From Mastigocoleus testarum BC008 (GTDB lineage Bacteria; Cyanobacteriota; Cyanobacteriia; Cyanobacteriales; Nostocaceae), in the NCBI RefSeq assembly GCF_001456025.1, contig NZ_LMTZ01000011.1, positions 1-38,976 on the forward strand: 38,976 nucleotides of DNA. The letters run 5' to 3'. The notes beneath the pieces are model-generated. The model saw nothing but the letters and a program-made list of their open reading frames with translations. It was not told where the DNA came from and searched no databases. Below are positions 7,901-17,605 of this stretch, piece by piece; position 1 is the first letter of the stretch; each line of letters begins with the position of its first letter. The translations under genes were made by a program, and so were the position numbers.

Positions 7901-10060
7901 CTACACCATTAACTTGGAAGCTGCAGTATTAACTAGCGAATCGGGGTTATTTATTGGTAAATCACCACCAAGATGCCAAAAAAACATTCCACCTAATTCT
8001 TGTTGTTCCAGATAATCAATTTTTCCTAGAACTGATTGCTTATCCTCATAGGTACTAAATTCCTGTGTTTGAGAATTATAAACGTAGGGTACTTGTGCGC
8101 TATCATCCCAGTAACGTTCGTATCCATTAGTATCGATTTTGTCGTAGAGGTCTTTATATAGAATTGCATTTTCACCTGGAACAGGGGTACCACTTTGCAA
8201 CAGACCATCATTGTTTGCTCCAGGATTAACTCCAGTCCAACTGTAACTATAGAGCGGAACTCCAAGAACAATGTCCTTAGCGTCAACTCCAGCATTTAAA
8301 TATTCTTGAATACCCCAACTCACATTTAATTTATCGCTGTTATAGGAGTTATCATTACTATTTTTATACAACGCAGCCTGATGATTAGTTTTCTGCTCCC
8401 AAGGACCATGATAGTCATAGCTCATAACGTTGATAAAATCAACATACTCGGAAGTCTGTTTTAAAACTGCTGGGTTCAAATCATAAGGACTATCACCGTA
8501 GTCTGATGGAGATAATTGATAGGGAGAAGCTGAAAGAGCAGTAGTTAGTTGATAATCCTTACCATCTGTCAAAGATACCTTATTAACTTCCTGACGGAGA
8601 TCCCCAAGTAATTTCAAGTAATTATCATTTTCCTCTTTTTTAGGAAATTCCCAGTCAATATCAATACCATCAAATCCATTGTTTCTCATAAATTGGACGG
8701 CAGAATTGACAAAATTTGCCCGAGATTGTGGATTGGAAGCCGTAGGAGAAAAATCAGGATCTCCTGCACCACCGATAGAAACAAGAATTTTTAAATCAGG
8801 ATTTTGAGCCTTAATAGATTTAAGTGCGTCAATATCCCCATCCAAACCAGTATCTTGGTTAAGTTTGATATTACCTTGAGCATCAACATCCACAAAAGCA
8901 TAGAACAAATGTGTCAATTTATCCCCTGGAATACTTGCAGGGTCAGTATTACCATTAATTTCCCAAGATGGTAAATATCCACCTACAATGCGTTCGTTAT
9001 TTCCAGGTTGTGTTGTATTATTATCATCGGCTAAAGCTACATAAGTGCCATCTTGATCGAAACCAACAATATCAGCGCGACCATCTCCATTTACGTCACC
9101 AAGTTGACGTGGCTTTGTATCAAAGCTATTCCATCCACCCTTGTTAACGGTAAAATCATCATTTTTGGCTACGGTAGTTGCACCAAAAGTACCATCACTT
9201 TGACCCAAAGAAATTTGGACATTATCGGGTCCAAAACCAACAATATCTGCTCTTCCGTCTCCATTCACATCCGCAACTTGACGGGGATATAGATCGAAGT
9301 TACTCCAGTTCCCTTTACTTACAGTAAAATCATCATTTTTAGCGAGTAAAGCTTGACCAAAATTACCGTTACTTTGACCTAAAGATACTAAAACTTTGTC
9401 ATACCCGAAACCAATAATATCCGCCCGTCCATCTCCATTGACGTCAGCCACTTGACGGGGGTATTTATCAAAACTACTCCAGTCTCCTTTGCTTACCGTG
9501 AAACCATCACTGTCAGCTATCAACGCTTGACCAAAAGTACCGTTACTTTGACCTAAAGACACCAAAACTTTGTCGTACCCGAAACCAATAATATCCGCCC
9601 GTCCATCTCCATTAACATCAGCCACTTGACGGGGGTATTTATCAAAACTACTCCAGTCTCCTTTGCTTACCGTGAAACCATCATTGTCAGCTATCAACGC
9701 TTGACCAAAAGTACCGTTACTTTGACCTAAAGACACCAAAACTTTGTCGTACCCGAAACCAATAATATCCGCCCGTCCATCTCCATTAACATCAGCCACT
9801 TGACGGGGATATTTATCAAAGCTACTCCAATCTCCTTTACTTACAGTGAAGCCATCGTTATTAGCTACAAAAGCTGGACCAAAAGTACCATTGCTCTCAC
9901 CCAAAGAAACCACAACATTATCGTATCCAAAAGCAATTAGATCGTCTCGACCATCTCCGTTAACATCAGCTATTTGTCGCGGATATTTATCGAAACTACT
10001 CCATCCTTGGGAGTGACCAAAATTATTTGTAGCTATTTTTTTTACTCCAAAAGTAGTCAT
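7901..10060 (-). CDS. GH18 chitinase-like glycosidase with six FG-GAP/VCBS-type repeats
   Basis: A 719-residue protein from the ATG at 10060. I prefer this to the in-frame GTG at 10072 because AGGAG (10065-10069) sits 4 bases before the ATG. Residues about 18-344 are six tandem 58-residue repeats, each with a calcium-binding-like DVNGDGR loop (at about 32, 90, 148, 206, 264 and 323). A glycoside hydrolase family 18 barrel follows (about 357-715), with VSIGGAG near 427 and the catalytic motif DGIDIDWE at 464-471, E471 being the acid/base. It should cleave chitin or a related N-acetylglucosamine polymer; the repeats may bind ligand or surface. There is no visible signal peptide, so the export route is unclear. 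Three of the repeats are almost identical, which suggests recent duplication. Confidence 0.9.
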   Translation of the reverse strand: MTTFGVKKIATNNFGHSQGWSSFDKYPRQIADVNGDGRDDLIAFGYDNVVVSLGESNGTFGPAFVANNDGFTVSKGDWSSFDKYPRQVADVNGDGRADIIGFGYDKVLVSLGQSNGTFGQALIADNDGFTVSKGDWSSFDKYPRQVADVNGDGRADIIGFGYDKVLVSLGQSNGTFGQALIADSDGFTVSKGDWSSFDKYPRQVADVNGDGRADIIGFGYDKVLVSLGQSNGNFGQALLAKNDDFTVSKGNWSNFDLYPRQVADVNGDGRADIVGFGPDNVQISLGQSDGTFGATTVAKNDDFTVNKGGWNSFDTKPRQLGDVNGDGRADIVGFDQDGTYVALADDNNTTQPGNNERIVGGYLPSWEINGNTDPASIPGDKLTHLFYAFVDVDAQGNIKLNQDTGLDGDIDALKSIKAQNPDLKILVSIGGAGDPDFSPTASNPQSRANFVNSAVQFMRNNGFDGIDIDWEFPKKEENDNYLKLLGDLRQEVNKVSLTDGKDYQLTTALSASPYQLSPSDYGDSPYDLNPAVLKQTSEYVDFINVMSYDYHGPWEQKTNHQAALYKNSNDNSYNSDKLNVSWGIQEYLNAGVDAKDIVLGVPLYSYSWTGVNPGANNDGLLQSGTPVPGENAILYKDLYDKIDTNGYERYWDDSAQVPYVYNSQTQEFSTYEDKQSVLGKIDYLEQQELGGMFFWHLGGDLPINNPDSLVNTAASKLMV
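9029..10009 (-). repeat. Six tandem 174-bp coding repeats in the chitinase gene
   Basis: The segment encodes six 58-59-residue units. The DNA is nearly identical in the central units: the same CCAATAATATCCGCCCG stretch begins at 9411, 9585 and 9759, exactly 174 bases apart. The outer units have diverged. This implies recent in-frame duplication or gene conversion, and copy number could vary between strains. Confidence 0.85.
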
Positions 10061-10064
10061 AACA

Positions 10065-10069
10065 CTCCT
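10065..10069 (-). promoter_or_regulatory. Shine-Dalgarno sequence fixing the chitinase start
   Basis: On the minus strand AGGAG is followed by TGTT and then ATG at 10060. It lies inside the codons that would follow the upstream GTG, so the ATG is the more likely start. Confidence 0.6.
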
Positions 10070-10072
10070 CAC

Positions 10073-11199
10073 TTTTTATTTTGAATTACTTCTCTAAAGT
10101 TTTTCTATTTGACTTTATCTACTTGCAACCAAAAAAAAATTGATTGAATTATTTGATTTGCATAATGTTTTTTAGAACTTAATTTAATTGGATAAAGGTG
10201 TGACAAGCATTTAACCATATGATTCTTTGTTAAATATCAGGATACAGATTATTCGCAGTGTAGTATGTGAAGCTTCTAAAAAGCGCAGTTTGAACTCTGA
10301 AGACATTAGCTGTTAACAAATGTAAGTAATATTTTCTCCTCTAAAGCAAGGATTCAAAAATTTTAGCTTTTCCAGAAATAAAATTATTTATAGGAGTATT
10401 TATATTAGTGATATACAAACTCACAGATTAAGTATTTTCAGGGCAAATATTAAAGCCATATATCGCAACAGCTTAGTCATAAAAGTGCTTAACTTCGGAG
10501 GCAAATAATTTGAGATAGTTGTTTGTCAAGAGTTCTAAAATACAAAAAAAGTAATTACAGGACACTACTGCCGATTACCTGTATGGAACAATGGCTTATT
10601 GAACAGTTTCAAATATCATATAAAACTTCTACTTTATTTGGAATGCACTTTTGTGGTGTTTTTCATGCATTATAGATAATCCTGTTTAGTTATGTGAATA
10701 TGCTTCCAACTGAAATTGCCTTGCAAATGGTATTATCTTCGATTTTATACAAGGTTGCTATAGCAATCTGATATATCTAACTAAATAGATATTGATTTAT
10801 TGACTAACTGATGTTTACTAGGTATACAGCTTAAAAATAATATGTTTAACATCTATGCCCAAGTTAAATTTAATATTTATGTCCCTATACTTAACTAAAA
10901 ACTTCATTCGTATATACACTTTAAATCGAAGTATTTTATTTATCTCCTCAGTTAATGTATTAATTTTTTGATATTGTTAGGTCGTAGAAATAAATTAAAG
11001 TTTCATATAAAATGCATAAAAAACTTTATAACAATGTACAATATTTCTTGTTTAACTTAGAACAAAAGTTTATAGAAAATTTTTTACTAAATTTTCAAAG
11101 TATTTAGTTTTTCTCTCTTTACATATTAAAGCAGTTTAAGACCTCAAAATCTGAAGGTTTTGACATTTAACTATTATTTTTAAAGCACAAGGGCTTGAA
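10073..11199. other. Long divergent intergenic region, chitinase / TpsA adhesin
   Basis: About 1.1 kb of AT-rich DNA between divergently transcribed genes. It should hold both promoters, but I see no recognisable operator, riboswitch, RNA gene or ORF of coding quality. The only clear translation signal is AAGGG at 11189-11193, six bases before the adhesin ATG. A 30-codon ORF at 10583 has no supporting features. Confidence 0.45.
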
Positions 11200-14100
11200 A
11201 TGAAGAATGTGAACTCCAATGGCTTATGCGATTTAGTCACCAAGATAGTATTATTGGGATTTTTCAATCTAAGCACAGCATTGATTAAACCATGTTTCGC
11301 TCAAAGTAACATTACACCAGATAATACTTTGGGTGCTGAGGGTTCACAAGTTATTCCTAATGTAAATAATCCAGATGGAATTCCCAGTGAATTGATTGAA
11401 GCAGGAGCCCAAAGAGGCCAAAATTTATTTCATAGTTTTCAGGAATTTAATGTCAGTGAAGGACGAGGAGCTTACTTTGTAGTTCCGAATAATACGATTC
11501 AAAATGTATTAACCAGGGTAACAGGAAGTAATGCTTCTTCCATTAATGGTGTTTTAGGGACGATTTCAAGTAGAAATTTTGACCCTTCTAATGTCAATCT
11601 TTTTTTAATTAATCCCAATGGAATAATTTTTGGGAGAAATGCAAGTTTAAATATCAATGGTTCCTTTGCGGTGACGACTGCAAATGCTATTGAATTTGGC
11701 AATCGGGGTTTGTTTAGTGCGACCGGTCCTCAGTTACCTTCTGAATTATTGACAGTTAATCCTTCGGCTTTTTTATTTAATCGAATAAATGCTCAAGCAT
11801 CAATTCAAAGTACAAGCGTTGCACCTGCAGGTGAGGATATCTTAGGAAATAGTTTGACAGGTTTGCGGGTTGGCGACGGAAACAGTTTGTTGTTGTTGGG
11901 TGGAAATATCAATATTGACGGTCAGGAAGAACAAGGAGGAATATCTGCTGTTGGTGGGAGAGTTGAGTTAGGAGGTTTAGCAAGTATAGGCACAGTTGGA
12001 TTAAATGTAGACGGAAATAACTTAAGCTTAAGTTTCCCAGAACAGGGAAACGGGAGTGATGTATCCCTTAACAGTGGCGCAAGGGTAAATCTGCGTGCCG
12101 ATGGCGGTGGGGATAGTATAATTAATTCCGGAAATTTAGAGATTATAGAAGGAAGTCAAATACTTGCTGGAATTTCCTCTGGTTTAGGTTCACCTGGAGT
12201 TCAAGCGGGAAACATTGCAATTAATGCTACTGGAACAATAGTTATTGATGGAGTACCCAACGGCTCACGCAGTGGTGTATTCAATCAAACTGAGATTGGA
12301 TCTGTGGGTAACTCAGGTAGCATCGATATCAATGCGGATAGTGTAGAGATAAAAAATGGCGGTCAACTCAATACTAGTGCTTTAGGAAGTGGGAATTCCG
12401 GTAAAATTTTAATCAATGCAACAAATAAAGTGCTATTTGATGGCGCTCCTCTGGGATTTCAAAGCTCTGCATTTAGCCAATTGGGAGAGAATGCTGTAGG
12501 TAATTCTGGTGGTATAGAGATTAACGCTGGTAGTGTTGAGGTATTCGATGGTGGTTATCTAGAAGCTAATACCCTTGGAATCGGAAATGCGGGGAAAATT
12601 CAAATTACTGCTCGTGAGAAAGTAGTGATTGATGGAGAATCGCCTCTGGGATTTCTCAGTGCTGTATTTAGTCAAGTGGGAGAGAATGCTGTAGGTAATT
12701 CTGGTGGTATAGAGATTAATGCGGGTAATGTTGAGGTTACTAATGGCGGTCAACTCAGCGCTAATACTTTAGGTACGGGAGATGCAGGTAAAATTACGAT
12801 TTCTGCTCGTGACAAGGTTGTTTTTGATGACCAATCTCCTTTTGGAAAACTGAGTTCTGCATTTAGTCAAGTAAGAGAAAATGCTGTAGGTAATTCGGGT
12901 GGAATTGAAATCAACGCAAATAATGTTGAAGTAACTAATGGTGGTCAACTTAGTGCTACCACCCTCAACCGAGGAAATGCAGGGCTGATCAAAATTAATG
13001 CTACTGACAAAGTTGTATTTGACGGGGTATCTCGTTTTGGAAATCTAAGCTCTGCAATAAGCCAAGTTAAAGAAAATGCTGAGGGTGACTCGGAGGGAAT
13101 CGAGATTAATGGAAGTAATGTTGAGATTACTGGTGGTGCCCAACTGACTGCAACTACCCTTGGGAAGGGAGATTCTGGCAAGATAAGCATAACTGGTACC
13201 GAGCGAGTAGTTTTTGATGGAGAATCTACTCCCCTTTTCACTGTAAGTTCTGCGATAAGTCAAGTATTTGGTGGGGCTGAAGGCGACTCGGGTGGAATCG
13301 AAATTAATGGCGGTAGTGTTGAGATTACTGGTGGTGCTCAACTGACTGCTACAACCCTTGGAAAGGGAAATTCGGGCAAGATAAGCATAACTGGTACCGA
13401 GCGAGTAGTTTTTGATGGAGAATCTACTTTTGGTTTTGGTCCTGTAAGTTCTGCAATAAGTCAAGTTAAAGAAAATGCTGAAGGCGACTCGGGTGGAATC
13501 GAAATTAATGGCGGTAATGTTGAGATTAGGAATGGTTCTCAACTGACTGCGACTACCCTTGGAAAGGGTGATTCTGGTTTGATTCGAATCGCTGCTACTG
13601 AACGAGTGGTTTTTGATGGAGAATCTACTTTTGATTTTGGTCCTGTAAGTTCTGCAATAAGTCAAGTGTTTGGTGGGGCTGAGGGTAACTCAGGTGGAAT
13701 TGAGATTGAAGCCGATAATGTCGAAATTACCAACGGTGCTTTTCTTGATGCTAGTACCCTAGGAAAAGGTAATGCTGGAGCAGTTCGTATTACTGGTCGC
13801 GATCGCGTGATTTTTGATGGTAAATCTAAAGATGGTTCCTTGAGTTCTAATTCAAGCAGTCAAGTGGGCTCTGGAGCAATCGGTAATTCAGAGGGAATAA
13901 GTATCAATGCTCCCAATATTAAACTGAGTAATACTGGTTTTATTAGTACCAAGACTTTAGGAGATGGTCGAGCCGGCGATATTACAGTTCGTTCTACAAA
14001 TTTTGATATAATTGGTGGTAGTCAAGTATCTGCAGAAAGTGAAGGAACGGATGTAGCAGGTAATATCAATATAAGCGTTAAGGATAATTTTAATGCTAAC

Positions 14101-14802
14101 AATGGACAAGTTCTCACTCAAGCAGAAAAATCTAGTGGAGGTGATATAAATATCACTGCAGGGAAAAATATCATTCTCCGCAATAACAGTGATATTAAAA
14201 CTATACTTTCCACTACAACAGGTAGTGGTGGCGATATAAATCTTAATGCCAACGCCATAGTAGCCTTAGAAGATAGTGACATCTTTGCCTTTGCTCCACA
14301 AGGTAGCGGAGGTGATATTATTTTTAACACTAATGCTTTTTTAAGTGACTCTCTTTTTAGCCCCACATCAGAAACTGGGAACTCTTTTACGGAAGAAAAG
14401 CTAAATCGATTAGATGGTAACAGTCGAGTAGATGTCAATGCCAGTGGTAGTGTTAGTTCTGGAACAATTATTGGTATTACAGATAATAGCTTTTTGCAAG
14501 ACGATCTTGCGGAACTGACAGAAAACCCAATTGATAGCGAAGCTTTAGTTGCGAGTAGTTGTGTTGTCAGAAGTAAAAAACGTAATGGTAGTTTCTTTAT
14601 TACTGGGACCGCAGGTTTACCCTATCGTCCGGGGGATACATTACCTTCAAGATACTCTGCAATTAAAGTCCGAACTATAGAGGAAAGTTCTGCCAAAAAA
14701 CCGAATCAGAAATGGAAAATTGGCGATCCAATTGTCGAACCAACAGGAGTTTATAGTTTGGAAAATGGGCGACGGATTCTAAGTCGAGAGTGTGGGAAAT
14801 GA
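11200..14802 (+). CDS. Filamentous haemagglutinin-type adhesin, two-partner secretion exoprotein (TpsA)
   Basis: A 1200-residue exoprotein. A Sec signal peptide ends near residue 35 (PCFAQS). The TPS secretion domain covers about 36-270, with the hallmark sequences NVLTRVTGSNASSINGVLG and FLINPNGIIFGRNASLNINGSF. From about 360 to 920 there are eight to nine tandem units of about 65 residues (consensus GNSGGIEINAG, EVTNGGQLSA, TLGKGDSGKI, VVFDGES), expected to form a right-handed beta-helix. The C-terminal segment (about 1110-1195, VASSCVVRSKKRNGSFFITG) is the tail typical of cyanobacterial members. AAGGG six bases upstream supports the ATG. Its transporter, TpsB, is encoded 278 bases downstream. 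The likely role is adhesion, aggregation or contact; there is no visible toxin domain. Confidence 0.9.
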   Translation: MKNVNSNGLCDLVTKIVLLGFFNLSTALIKPCFAQSNITPDNTLGAEGSQVIPNVNNPDGIPSELIEAGAQRGQNLFHSFQEFNVSEGRGAYFVVPNNTIQNVLTRVTGSNASSINGVLGTISSRNFDPSNVNLFLINPNGIIFGRNASLNINGSFAVTTANAIEFGNRGLFSATGPQLPSELLTVNPSAFLFNRINAQASIQSTSVAPAGEDILGNSLTGLRVGDGNSLLLLGGNINIDGQEEQGGISAVGGRVELGGLASIGTVGLNVDGNNLSLSFPEQGNGSDVSLNSGARVNLRADGGGDSIINSGNLEIIEGSQILAGISSGLGSPGVQAGNIAINATGTIVIDGVPNGSRSGVFNQTEIGSVGNSGSIDINADSVEIKNGGQLNTSALGSGNSGKILINATNKVLFDGAPLGFQSSAFSQLGENAVGNSGGIEINAGSVEVFDGGYLEANTLGIGNAGKIQITAREKVVIDGESPLGFLSAVFSQVGENAVGNSGGIEINAGNVEVTNGGQLSANTLGTGDAGKITISARDKVVFDDQSPFGKLSSAFSQVRENAVGNSGGIEINANNVEVTNGGQLSATTLNRGNAGLIKINATDKVVFDGVSRFGNLSSAISQVKENAEGDSEGIEINGSNVEITGGAQLTATTLGKGDSGKISITGTERVVFDGESTPLFTVSSAISQVFGGAEGDSGGIEINGGSVEITGGAQLTATTLGKGNSGKISITGTERVVFDGESTFGFGPVSSAISQVKENAEGDSGGIEINGGNVEIRNGSQLTATTLGKGDSGLIRIAATERVVFDGESTFDFGPVSSAISQVFGGAEGNSGGIEIEADNVEITNGAFLDASTLGKGNAGAVRITGRDRVIFDGKSKDGSLSSNSSSQVGSGAIGNSEGISINAPNIKLSNTGFISTKTLGDGRAGDITVRSTNFDIIGGSQVSAESEGTDVAGNINISVKDNFNANNGQVLTQAEKSSGGDINITAGKNIILRNNSDIKTILSTTTGSGGDINLNANAIVALEDSDIFAFAPQGSGGDIIFNTNAFLSDSLFSPTSETGNSFTEEKLNRLDGNSRVDVNASGSVSSGTIIGITDNSFLQDDLAELTENPIDSEALVASSCVVRSKKRNGSFFITGTAGLPYRPGDTLPSRYSAIKVRTIEESSAKKPNQKWKIGDPIVEPTGVYSLENGRRILSRECGK
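12307..13900 (+). repeat. Tandem ~195-bp coding repeats in the TpsA adhesin
   Basis: Units of about 195-200 bases repeat, each beginning with a GGTAAYTCTGGTGG-like stretch encoding GNSGGIEIN, near 12307, 12500, 12694, 12889, 13084, 13282, 13483 and 13684. The later units (13084-13680) share the longest identical stretches, such as the GAGCGAGTAGTTTTTGATGG segment. They build the beta-helix stalk; length variation by recombination is expected. Confidence 0.75.
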
Positions 14803-14861
14803 AAAGTTTTATTCCTTATGAGTAGGTTAGGAAGAAAAATCATAACTTATTTGTAATCATG

Positions 14862-14880
14862 CTTTAGCGCTAAAGCGCTA
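14862..14880. repeat. Palindromic AGCGCT repeat between tpsA and tpsB
   Basis: CTTTAGCGCTAAAG (14862-14875) is a perfect 14-bp palindrome, overlapped by TAGCGCT-AA-AGCGCTA (14865-14880). Similar AGCGCT palindromes are common dispersed sequences in filamentous cyanobacteria. It lies in the 278-bp gap between adhesin and transporter; no T-run follows, so a terminator role is doubtful. Confidence 0.5.
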
Positions 14881-15080
14881 CTACAAGCCAAATACGGATA
14901 TTTTATATTTATTTGCACAGTTTACTTTTTTTCTCGCCTACTTACTTGGTTTGTTCCATCGATGAAGCATAGTTGTGCGATACCAATCGTAATTCGGCAC
15001 ATCTTTTATATACGTAGTTTTCGATTTAGGTTTTCTATTTAATTTTTTCGAGTTTATATATTTGAATAAGTACACATAAC

Positions 15081-16829
15081 ATGCAGTTGATCGCAAAAAA
15101 AATCATTAAATTAGGAGCTTTCAGTTTAATTTTTGCCGGTTTTATACCATTAAAACAAGTCGCTCGCGCACAATTAACTTCTCCTAGTGAATTAAATATT
15201 CCCTCAGACATCCCTTCACGACGAATAGAAGAAACAATTCCCAAACCAAGACGAGTACCTTTACCTTCCGAGCCAGAACCCTCTAAACCTTCTCCTTTAG
15301 AAACACCCTCCCAAGATATACGACAACGACCAAAAACCCCAAGTAGTGGGAAAATTAATGTTAAGCAAATTAAGGTCCTGGGTAATACGGTTCTCTTTGA
15401 TGAGATAGATAAACTTATTGCAAAATATAAAAACTGTGCTCTTCAAGTTTGCTCGGTGTCTTTTGAAGACTTAGTTCAACTACGCTCTGAAATTACCCAA
15501 CTTTATATTGATAATGGTTATATTACATCTGGTGCATTTATCTTAAATAACCAATTTCTAGAAACTGGAATTGTAGAAATTCAGATTGTGGAAGGCGAAC
15601 TAGAAAAAATTGAAATTAGTGGTCTGGATAAACTACAAAAAAATTATATTCGCAGTCGTCTCAGATTATTTACCAAAGCTCCTTTAAACCGCGAACGTTT
15701 AGAAGAAGCATTACAACTATTACAACTCGACCCACTACTGGAGCGAGTTAATGCAGAGTTGACTGCAGGTAGCGCTCCTGGTAGGAATATATTACAGCTA
15801 CAATTAGAAGAAGTACCCGCTTTAAGTGCAGGTGTTCTCGTTAATAATTATCAGTCTCCCACTATAGGTTCTTTCCAAGGCACAGTATTTGCTAACTACA
15901 ATAATTTGTTGGGTATTGGCGATCGATTTAGTGCTGAATATGGTTTAACAGAAGGTTTAGATATATACAGTTTAGGTTACACAATACCACTGAATGCCTT
16001 AGATGGTAAATTTAACATCAGCTACAGCAATAACAACAGTGAGATAGTTGAGAATCGATTTGCAGACCTGGATATACGCAGTGACTCAGAAACTTTATCA
16101 TTTGGTTTCCGACAACCTTTAGTTAGGAAACCCAATACAGAATTTGCTCTTGGTTTAACCTTAGATCTACGTGACAGTAAAACATTTTTGTTTGATGATC
16201 TTCCCTTTTCATTTTCCGAGGGAACAGAACAAGGTGAATCTAGAGTAACAGTAATTCGCTTTTCTCAAGACTGGTTACAACGGAATGCAAAACAAGTACT
16301 TGCTGCGCGATCGCAATTTAGTTTTGGTATTGATGCATTTGATGCAACTATCAACAACACCGGTACTGATGGACGATTCTTTAGTTGGTTAGGACAGTTT
16401 CAATGGGTTCAGCAAATTTCACCTCGGACTCTAATTTTAGGTAAAGTTAATGCTCAACTGACACCAGATGCTTTACTTCCTTTGGAAAAAATTAGTATTG
16501 GGGGAGTAGATACGGTCCGGGGATATCGCCAAAATCAACTTGTCACTGACAATGGGATTATTGGTTCGATTGAATTGCGCTTTCCTCTAACATCAGATAA
16601 CTCATTGCAAATTAGACCGTTTTTTGATCTGGGAACTGCTTGGAACAATCGAGGAGAAAACCCAGACCCACAGACCATTGCAAGTTTAGGATTGGGTTTA
16701 AACTGGCAACCACAACGCGATCTGTTTTTACAATTAGACTATGGTATACCTTTAGTAGCTCGTGAAAAAGAAGGTAACTCTCTACAAGAAAATGGTCTTT
16801 ACTTCTCACTGCGCTATCAACCATTTTGA
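15081..16829 (+). CDS. TpsB outer-membrane transporter, ShlB/FhaC/HecB family
   Basis: A 582-residue outer-membrane protein that should export the adjacent adhesin. A signal peptide covers residues 1-30 (cleavage after VARA). A proline-rich linker follows (about 40-90), then a POTRA domain (about 92-168, INVKQIKVLGNTVLFDEID), and a 16-strand barrel region of the ShlB type to the end. The conserved L6-loop motif VRGY is at 479-482 in GGVDTVRGYRQN. The terminal residues SLRYQPF end in aromatic F, as expected for BAM-dependent barrels. Length and order match FhaC-family proteins. Gene order TpsA-TpsB on one strand supports an operon or at least co-regulation. No Shine-Dalgarno sequence is obvious before the ATG. 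Confidence 0.92.
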   Translation: MQLIAKKIIKLGAFSLIFAGFIPLKQVARAQLTSPSELNIPSDIPSRRIEETIPKPRRVPLPSEPEPSKPSPLETPSQDIRQRPKTPSSGKINVKQIKVLGNTVLFDEIDKLIAKYKNCALQVCSVSFEDLVQLRSEITQLYIDNGYITSGAFILNNQFLETGIVEIQIVEGELEKIEISGLDKLQKNYIRSRLRLFTKAPLNRERLEEALQLLQLDPLLERVNAELTAGSAPGRNILQLQLEEVPALSAGVLVNNYQSPTIGSFQGTVFANYNNLLGIGDRFSAEYGLTEGLDIYSLGYTIPLNALDGKFNISYSNNNSEIVENRFADLDIRSDSETLSFGFRQPLVRKPNTEFALGLTLDLRDSKTFLFDDLPFSFSEGTEQGESRVTVIRFSQDWLQRNAKQVLAARSQFSFGIDAFDATINNTGTDGRFFSWLGQFQWVQQISPRTLILGKVNAQLTPDALLPLEKISIGGVDTVRGYRQNQLVTDNGIIGSIELRFPLTSDNSLQIRPFFDLGTAWNNRGENPDPQTIASLGLGLNWQPQRDLFLQLDYGIPLVAREKEGNSLQENGLYFSLRYQPF

Positions 16830-16900
16830 ATCGTAGCTCTACCCCCAAGCACAAGTCATTTCCTAACATTATTACACGAAACTATATAATAAGTAACTTC

Positions 16901-16937
16901 AAAAAAAAGGTAGAGAGTTACTGTGATACCTCTCTAC
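16901..16937 (-). terminator. Rho-independent terminator for the cupin/hydrolase genes
   Basis: On the minus strand the 8-bp stem GTAGAGAG/CTCTCTAC (16930-16937 with 16910-16917) has a 12-nt loop and is followed by CC and eight T residues (the A-run at 16901-16908). It lies about 100 bases past the cupin stop codon and between convergent genes, exactly where a terminator is expected. Confidence 0.75.
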
Positions 16938-17037
16938 AAACATATCGCCAAAATTGAGAAATAACTACAGTAAACTTTGGATTTATGCAAACAAAAATTG
17001 CGAACAAAAATAATGATATATCCTACTAGGATACTAA

Positions 17038-17490
17038 TCAGATATTAAAACCATCTAATCTTCCCAAAACAGCCATATCCTCCGCATCTAATTCTGTTGG
17101 TACCCCACTACGAATCAATTCGGCAAAATTTTCATTGGGAACCATTATTGTTAAGGCATATAAACGATTATTTCCTGTATTTTCGATGACATGGGTACCG
17201 GTTGGTGGAACTAATAAACTATCTCCAGCTTTAATTTGTATTGTTTTTCCATCACAGCTAGCCATACCGTTACCCTTAAGGATAAAAAACATTTCTACTG
17301 CTAACTGATGTCGATTTGGAGGTGTTTTACCGCCAACATCAAAAATTTCTACACAACAAGTTAACGACGTGTTCGCAACTGCTGGGTCGAAAACAATAGC
17401 TAGTCGGTTAGTATCGTGGGGACTAATACGATATGCTTGGTAGTCCTCTGGAGATTTGATGACAGGAATAACGCAACTGGAAATCTGCAT
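17038..17490 (-). CDS. Cupin domain protein
   Basis: A 150-residue single-domain cupin. The conserved core lies at about 50-125, with HQLAVEMFFILKGNGMASCDGK containing the H-x-x-x-E metal-site pattern of cupin motif 1, and GDSLLVPPTGTHVIENTG as motif 2. It should bind a divalent metal and either act as a small isomerase/dioxygenase-type enzyme or sense a ligand; the family does not predict a substrate. AGGGGGA eleven bases upstream supports the ATG. It follows the isochorismatase-like gene by about 115 bases on the same strand, so cotranscription and a shared pathway are likely. The terminator at 16901-16937 closes this unit. Confidence 0.82.
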   Translation of the reverse strand: MQISSCVIPVIKSPEDYQAYRISPHDTNRLAIVFDPAVANTSLTCCVEIFDVGGKTPPNRHQLAVEMFFILKGNGMASCDGKTIQIKAGDSLLVPPTGTHVIENTGNNRLYALTIMVPNENFAELIRSGVPTELDAEDMAVLGRLDGFNI

Positions 17491-17605
17491 GGATTTATCT
17501 ATTCCCCCTAATCTTGTTCAACCATCTATCTGTATCTAGAAAGATTTTTGTCAGATGATTTATTTTTTAGAACACTTATTTTGAGATAACTTATTTTGAG
17601 ATCGT

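Noticed and set aside
10583..10675. A 30-codon plus-strand frame in the chitinase/adhesin spacer
   Set aside because: No Shine-Dalgarno sequence, no hydrophobic or domain signature; expected by chance in 1.1 kb.
13045..13665. A 206-codon open frame on the minus strand inside the adhesin gene
   Set aside because: It arises from the tandem repeats of the adhesin read backwards; composition is Ser/Thr/Arg-rich with no domain, and the plus-strand gene is certain.
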